NCBI GenBank assembly: GCA_036379295.1
Contig: DASVGY010000177.1
Span: 1-10,443 of the forward strand
DNA: 10,443 bases
Reading direction: 5' to 3'
Origin: Pseudopedobacter sp036379295
Lineage (GTDB): Bacteria; Bacteroidota; Bacteroidia; Sphingobacteriales; Sphingobacteriaceae
Every line of letters starts with the position of its first letter. Position 1 is the stretch's first letter. Of this stretch, positions 7,053 to 10,443 are shown piece by piece. A program made the translations under genes and the position numbers. Under the pieces are notes generated by a model. It had not been told where the DNA came from. It was given only the letters and a program-made list of their open reading frames with translations, and made no database searches.

Positions 7053-7060
7053 CAAATGTA
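7053..7060 (-). promoter_or_regulatory. Candidate -7 box of the moeA promoter (TACATTTG)
   Basis: On the minus strand TACATTTG fits the Bacteroidota -7 consensus TAnnTTTG, and its 3' end is 17 nt before the preferred moeA ATG. A TTG lies upstream, but about 23 nt away, slightly beyond the usual -33 spacing. The box falls inside the unlikely N-terminal extension of moeA, which supports the shorter start. It would also drive the downstream Moco genes if they are read through. Confidence 0.4.
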
Positions 7061-7143
7061 TAATAATCTAAATTTAAAACAGGCAACAACAATTGTTCGA
7101 ATGAACTAACATTGTCGGTTAGCTCTTGTTTTAGCGGTTTCAT

Positions 7144-7236
7144 CGCTCTGATTTCTAAAAAGCGCTCTTTTCCAAATAAAAGCTGTTGGGCTGATTTTAA
7201 ATTTTTAATTTCGCTGTAATATCATAAATCGTAGCA
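7144..7236 (+). promoter_or_regulatory. Divergent intergenic region; weak leuS promoter candidate
   Basis: AT-rich stretch between the moeA side and leuS. On the plus strand TTG at 7186-7188 and TAATTTCG at 7206-7213, 17 nt apart, resemble a degenerate TTTG / TAnnTTTG promoter 23 nt before the leuS ATG. An in-frame TAA at 7225-7227 fixes the leuS start. I see no T-box leader, hairpin-terminator pair or other leuS regulatory RNA. Confidence 0.3.
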
Positions 7237-10200
7237 ATGGATTATCAATTTAAGCAGATAGAAAAGGACTGGCAAAAATTTTGGGCAGCAAACGAAACTT
7301 TTAAAGCAGAGGTAGATCAAAGCAAGCCGAAATATTATGTGTTGGATATGTTTCCTTACCCAAGTGGTGCAGGTTTACATGTTGGGCATCCGCTGGGCTA
7401 TATTGCGTCTGACATTTTTGCGAGGTATAAAAGATTAAAAGGTTTCAACGTTTTGCACCCAATGGGCTATGATTCTTTTGGTCTTCCGGCAGAACAATAC
7501 GCCATTCAAACCGGTCAACACCCAGCAAAAACCACCGAAACCAACATTAACAGGTACCGGGAGCAGTTAGATAATTTAGGTTTTTCTTTTGATTGGAGTA
7601 AGGAAATCCGCACTAGCTCGCCAGAATATTACAAGTGGACGCAGTGGATTTTTATGCAGCTGTTCAACTCTTGGTACAACAAAGAAACCGATAGAGCCGA
7701 GCATATTTCCACACTGATAGAAAAATTAGAAACTATCCCGGCAACGGAAATCAATGCTGTTTGTGATGAAGATGTTTTGCCATTGTTGCCAAGCGATTGG
7801 AGTGCAATGTCTGCAGAAGAAAAGCAAGCCGAATTGCTGAAATATCGCCTAACCTTTTTAAAGGAAAGCACCGTAAACTGGTGCGCCGCTTTAGGAACTG
7901 TTTTAGCAAACGACGAAGTAAAAGACGGTTTTAGCGAGCGTGGTGGCCATCCGGTTGAGCAGAAGAAAATGATGCAATGGAGTATGCGGATTACCGCTTA
8001 CGCCGAGCGATTGTTGCAAGGTTTAAACGATATCGATTGGCCAGAACCGTTGAAAGAAATGCAACGCAACTGGATTGGGAAAAGCGTTGGGGCGATGGTG
8101 AGGTTTAGCCTCATCCCCGGCTCTTCTCCCAAGGAGAAGGGAGCGCAGGAGAACTTTGAGGGTTTGGTTACTGGAGAGAACGGCAAAAAAGGTTGTGAGA
8201 CTGAGAATTCTTTTGCTTGGGATTTATTGAAAGGACACTCTAAGGAGAATAGACAGAATCAAACAGATGCAGAGCTTGTTCTTTGGAACGAATTGAGAGA
8301 TAGTAAAGCAGGCTTCAAAATTAGAAGACAACATGTTATAGATGGCTATATTGCTGATTTTGTTTGTTTACCAAAGCGTTTAGTTATTGAAGTTGACGGC
8401 GGATACCACAGTACCGCAGAAGCTATTGAGTACGATAAACAAAGAACTGCATTTTTAAATAAAGCTGGTTTTGAGGTAATAAGGTTTACAAACGAAGAAA
8501 CAATAAATAGCACCCAAAAAGTAATTAGCACAATAAAAGAAAAACTCCAAGCAAGTCCTTCTTTCGCAGAAAAAGCAGAGCAAACAAGCAAATCAACCAC
8601 GCAAGTGGCTCCCTCTCCTCCGGAGAGGGCGGGGGGTGAGGCTCTCGAAGTTTTCACCACCCGTGTCGACACCCTTTATGGCGTTTCATTTTTAGCTATT
8701 GCGCCGGAGCATGAGTTAGTCCCTTCCTTAACCACTCCAGAACAAAAAGCAGAAATCGATGCATATATTCTGGCTACAAAAAAGAAATCGGAGTTGGACC
8801 GTATGGCGGATGTGAAAACCGTTTCTGGCGCTTTCACCGGAAGCTATGCAATTAACCCATTAAGTGGCGAAAAAGTGCCGGTTTGGATTGCCGATTATGT
8901 TTTGGCAGGTTACGGAACAGGTGCGGTTATGGCAGTTCCATCTGGCGACCAACGCGATTATTTGTTTGCACAGCATTTCAATTTACCAATTATCCAGATT
9001 TTAGATGCTCAGCTTTGCGATAAAGAAGCCGACCCAACAAAAGAAGGTCGATATGTAAACTCTGGAATTATCAACGGTTTGAGCTACAAGGAAGCAACCT
9101 CAAAAATTGTTGCAGCTTTAGAAGAAATTGGAATGGGTTACGCAAAAGTAAACTACCGTATGCGTGATGCGATTTTTGGTCGCCAACGTTATTGGGGCGA
9201 GCCGGTTCCGGTTTATTTTAAAAACGGTTTGCCTTATTTGATTCAGGAAGAAGAATTGCCTTTATTACTGCCAGAAGTGGATAAATATTTGCCTACCGAA
9301 AGCGGCGAACCACCTTTAGGAAGAGCAAAGGACTGGAGGTATAAGGCCTCACCTAAATCCTCTTCGAAGGAGAGGACTTCCATGGATACAACGGGTAGCT
9401 CCCTCTCCTTCGGAGAGGGCAGGGGTGAGGCTTACGAACTTTCTACCATGCCGGGTTGGGCAGGAAGTAGCTGGTATTGGTACCGTTATATGGATGCAAA
9501 AAATGATGCTGCTTTCGCTGATAAAGACAAAATTGCTTATTGGAAAGATGTGGATTTATACATCGGCGGTAACGAACATGCAACCGGACACCTTTTGTAC
9601 AGCCGTTTCTGGAATAAGTTTTTGAAGGATTTAGGTTATGTAGTTGAAGAAGAGCCTTTTAAAAAGTTGATTAACCAAGGGATGATTCAGGGGCGGAGTA
9701 ATTTTGTTTATCGTGTAAACGATTTAGAAGGAAAAGGGACTAATGAGTTCGTTTCTTTGGGTCAGAAATCGAATTATGATGTAACAGCACTTCACGTTGA
9801 CGTCAACATCGTAAACAACGATATTTTGGATATCGAAGCATTTAGAAACTCCAGACCAGAGTACAAAGATGCTGTCTTCATTTTCGAAGACGGCTCGAAC
9901 TCCCTCTCCTTCGGAGAGGGCCGGGGTGAGGCTAAATACATCTGCGGACACGAAGTCGAAAAAATGTCTAAATCCAAATTCAATGTGGTTAACCCCGATG
10001 ATTTGGTAGAACGTTACGGCGCCGATACTTTACGTATGTACGAAATGTTTTTAGGTCCGCTGGAGCAAAGTAAACCTTGGAATACAAACGGAATTGAGGG
10101 CGTTTTTAAATTCTTAAGAAAATTCTGGAAGCTTTTCCATGATGATGCTTTCAACTTCGTAGTTTCTGATGAAGCACCAACCAAGGCAGAATTAAAAGCA

Positions 10201-10443
10201 TTGCATAAAATCATCAAAAAAGTAGAAGAAGATATTGAGCGTTTCTCTTTCAACACATCGGTTTCAAGCTTTATGATTGCGGTTAACGAGTTAACAGACT
10301 TAAAATGCAATAAAAGGGCAATTCTGCAAGAAATGGTGATTTTGCTTTCTCCGTATGCGCCCCACATCGCCGAAGAGCTTTGGAAACAATTAGGAAACAA
10401 AGAGGGAACGCTTTCTTATACCCAATTCCCTATTTTCAACCCA
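7237..10443 (+). CDS. leuS: Leucyl-tRNA synthetase with in-frame insertions (3' end outside window)
   Basis: Class Ia synthetase charging tRNA-Leu. My translation is open for 1069 codons to the window edge, with no stop or frameshift. Landmarks are the HIGH-type motif HVGH at residues 48-51 within FPYPSGAGLHVGHPLGY, the editing-site TTRVDT at 474-479, GTGAVMAVPSGDQRDY with D571 and D574 in the editing pocket, TMPGWAGSSWYW, and KMSKS at 909-913. Bacterial LeuRS is about 860-940 residues; here the visible part is some 220 residues too long and about 70-80 C-terminal residues are still missing. The excess is at residues about 291-469 (DUF559 domain between two repeats), about 703-732 (two repeats) and about 888-899 (one repeat). 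All catalytic and editing motifs remain, so the enzyme is probably active. The ATG is the first after an in-frame stop. Confidence 0.96.
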   Translation, partial: MDYQFKQIEKDWQKFWAANETFKAEVDQSKPKYYVLDMFPYPSGAGLHVGHPLGYIASDIFARYKRLKGFNVLHPMGYDSFGLPAEQYAIQTGQHPAKTTETNINRYREQLDNLGFSFDWSKEIRTSSPEYYKWTQWIFMQLFNSWYNKETDRAEHISTLIEKLETIPATEINAVCDEDVLPLLPSDWSAMSAEEKQAELLKYRLTFLKESTVNWCAALGTVLANDEVKDGFSERGGHPVEQKKMMQWSMRITAYAERLLQGLNDIDWPEPLKEMQRNWIGKSVGAMVRFSLIPGSSPKEKGAQENFEGLVTGENGKKGCETENSFAWDLLKGHSKENRQNQTDAELVLWNELRDSKAGFKIRRQHVIDGYIADFVCLPKRLVIEVDGGYHSTAEAIEYDKQRTAFLNKAGFEVIRFTNEETINSTQKVISTIKEKLQASPSFAEKAEQTSKSTTQVAPSPPERAGGEALEVFTTRVDTLYGVSFLAIAPEHELVPSLTTPEQKAEIDAYILATKKKSELDRMADVKTVSGAFTGSYAINPLSGEKVPVWIADYVLAGYGTGAVMAVPSGDQRDYLFAQHFNLPIIQILDAQLCDKEADPTKEGRYVNSGIINGLSYKEATSKIVAALEEIGMGYAKVNYRMRDAIFGRQRYWGEPVPVYFKNGLPYLIQEEELPLLLPEVDKYLPTESGEPPLGRAKDWRYKASPKSSSKERTSMDTTGSSLSFGEGRGEAYELSTMPGWAGSSWYWYRYMDAKNDAAFADKDKIAYWKDVDLYIGGNEHATGHLLYSRFWNKFLKDLGYVVEEEPFKKLINQGMIQGRSNFVYRVNDLEGKGTNEFVSLGQKSNYDVTALHVDVNIVNNDILDIEAFRNSRPEYKDAVFIFEDGSNSLSFGEGRGEAKYICGHEVEKMSKSKFNVVNPDDLVERYGADTLRMYEMFLGPLEQSKPWNTNGIEGVFKFLRKFWKLFHDDAFNFVVSDEAPTKAELKALHKIIKKVEEDIERFSFNTSVSSFMIAVNELTDLKCNKRAILQEMVILLSPYAPHIAEELWKQLGNKEGTLSYTQFPIFNP
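8107..8144 (-). repeat. Palindromic repeat copy R1 (inverted orientation)
   Basis: Left end of the DUF559 cassette. The reverse complement starts GCTCCCTTCTCC and ends CGGGGATGAGGCT, matching the other copies with small changes. Its hairpin is CTTCTCC (8123-8129), a CAA loop, and GGAGAAG (8133-8139). It is read within LeuRS as SLIPGSSPKEKGA. Confidence 0.85.
8608..8643 (+). repeat. Palindromic repeat copy R2 (direct orientation)
   Basis: Right end of the cassette. The hairpin is CCCTCTCC (8611-8618), a TCC loop, and GGAGAGGG (8622-8629), followed by CGGGGGGTGAGGCT. It carries one more G than R4 and R5 and is read as APSPPERAGGEA. Its first half is thus in a different frame from those copies, while the final GAG-GCT is in the same frame. 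Confidence 0.9.
9344..9379 (-). repeat. Palindromic repeat copy R3 (inverted, degenerate)
   Basis: First half of a two-copy element in leuS. It begins AGGCCTCACC and has a weaker hairpin, TCCTCT (9358-9363) with AGAGGA (9371-9376). It is read as KASPKSSSKERTS, between the LeuRS segments AKDWRY and YELSTMPGW. It is the most diverged of the five copies, which suggests an older insertion. Confidence 0.8.
9398..9432 (+). repeat. Palindromic repeat copy R4 (direct orientation)
   Basis: 35 nt with a perfect 8-bp stem, CCCTCTCC (9401-9408) and GGAGAGGG (9412-9419), around a TTC loop, then CAGGGGTGAGGCT. It is read as SSLSFGEGRGEA. It lies 18 nt after R3 in opposite orientation, so R3 and R4 make an 89-nt element with inverted ends (AGGCCTCAC ... 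GTGAGGCT), like the cassette at 8107 without the nuclease. Confidence 0.92.
9898..9933 (+). repeat. Palindromic repeat copy R5 (direct, single)
   Basis: Nearly identical to R4: the same CCCTCTCC/GGAGAGGG stem (9902-9909 and 9913-9920) with CCGGGGTGAGGCT after it. It is read as NSLSFGEGRGEA between FEDG and KYICGHEVEKMSKS, nine residues before KMSKS. No inverted partner is near it. Confidence 0.92.

Larger units (their letters stand above)
8107..8643 (+). mobile_element. In-frame DUF559 nuclease cassette bounded by inverted palindromic repeats
   Basis: 537 nt, exactly 179 codons, between LeuRS segments NWIGKSVGAMVRF and EVFTTRVDT. The ends are inverted copies of a hairpin repeat (8107-8144 and 8608-8643), so it begins AGCCTCATCCCC and ends GGGGTGAGGCT. 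The inside encodes a whole DUF559 domain (LeuRS residues about 325-437): FAWDLLKGHSKENR, TDAELVLWNELR, FKIRRQHVIDGYIADFVC, LVIEVDGGYH and GFEVIRFTNEE. The probable metal ligands D374, E385 and D387 and the H391 of this PD-(D/E)XK/Vsr-like fold are intact. No in-frame ATG exists inside the cassette, so the domain must be made as part of LeuRS unless TTG or GTG is used. It replaces a loop before the editing site. Transposon status is inferred from the repeat-bounded structure; mobility was not observed. Confidence 0.75.

Noticed and set aside
7036..7143. 36-residue N-terminal extension of MoeA
   Set aside because: MoeA normally begins at MISPKEAKQIL. The extension has no family similarity and overlaps a probable promoter box.
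8107..8643. Intein in LeuRS
   Set aside because: The junctions lack a Cys/Ser/Thr +1 residue pattern with a terminal His-Asn, and no intein splicing blocks are seen. The boundaries are palindromic repeats instead.
8346..8672. 108-residue minus-strand open frame over the DUF559 region
   Set aside because: It is the antisense of leuS; its ALSGGEGA segment is only the palindromic repeat read backwards.
8107..9933. CRISPR-like array
   Set aside because: The repeats are palindromic, differ in orientation and spacing, and lie within a continuous coding frame with no spacer pattern.
9724..9983. Minus-strand open frames with SLTPALSEGEGV and SPRPSPKERE segments
   Set aside because: These are antisense readings of repeat R5 within leuS. 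The repeat is open in most frames, so such peptides arise by chance.
10014..10400. 128-residue minus-strand open frame
   Set aside because: It lies fully antisense to well-conserved LeuRS coding sequence and has no recognisable domain.
7237..10443. leuS as a pseudogene broken by insertions
   Set aside because: The frame is open for all 1069 codons, and every catalytic and editing motif is present.

Overview
The window looks like chromosome from a Bacteroidota bacterium, most likely Sphingobacteriales (Pedobacter-like). This rests on the AT-rich coding style, the absence of Shine-Dalgarno sequences, a fused MoaC-MoaB protein, a LeuRS of the Bacteroidota type, and TAnnTTTG-like promoter boxes. 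The genus is an inference; no database was searched.

Positions 1-7035 (minus strand) hold a compact molybdenum-cofactor (Moco) locus. In transcription order it reads: moeA, a one-domain modE-like regulator, a TSUP membrane transporter, mobA, moaD, a ThiF/MoeB-rhodanese fusion, moaE, an exported protein of probable sulfite-oxidase fold, a moaC-moaB fusion, and moaA (cut by the left edge). The genes cover cPMP synthesis (MoaA, MoaC), sulfur transfer (MoaD, MoaE, MoeB-rhodanese), adenylation and metal insertion (MoaB/MogA-type domain, MoeA) and nucleotide attachment (MobA). Most junctions are 1-20 nt apart or overlap, so one or two operons are likely. A near-ideal ModE operator, CGTTATA-N10-TATAACG, lies 10 nt upstream of the modE-like start codon, which suggests autoregulation of modE and the genes after it. 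No molybdate ABC transporter and no clear Moco enzyme are visible.

Positions 7237-10443 (plus strand, divergent from moeA) hold leuS, cut by the right edge. It is one open frame of 1069 codons, about 220 codons longer than expected for this part of a LeuRS. The excess lies at three places carrying five copies of a GC-rich palindromic repeat of about 36 nt, all read in frame. At the first place, two inverted copies bracket a complete DUF559 (Vsr/PD-(D/E)XK-like) nuclease domain, inserted just before the threonine-rich editing site. At the second, two inverted copies form a short composite element. At the third, a single copy sits just upstream of KMSKS.

The most interesting reading is that the palindrome pairs are mobile units and the DUF559 nuclease may be their mobilising enzyme, in the way RAYT transposases relate to REP/BIME repeats. 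Here such units appear to have entered an essential tRNA synthetase gene several times without breaking its frame. The mobility mechanism is inference.
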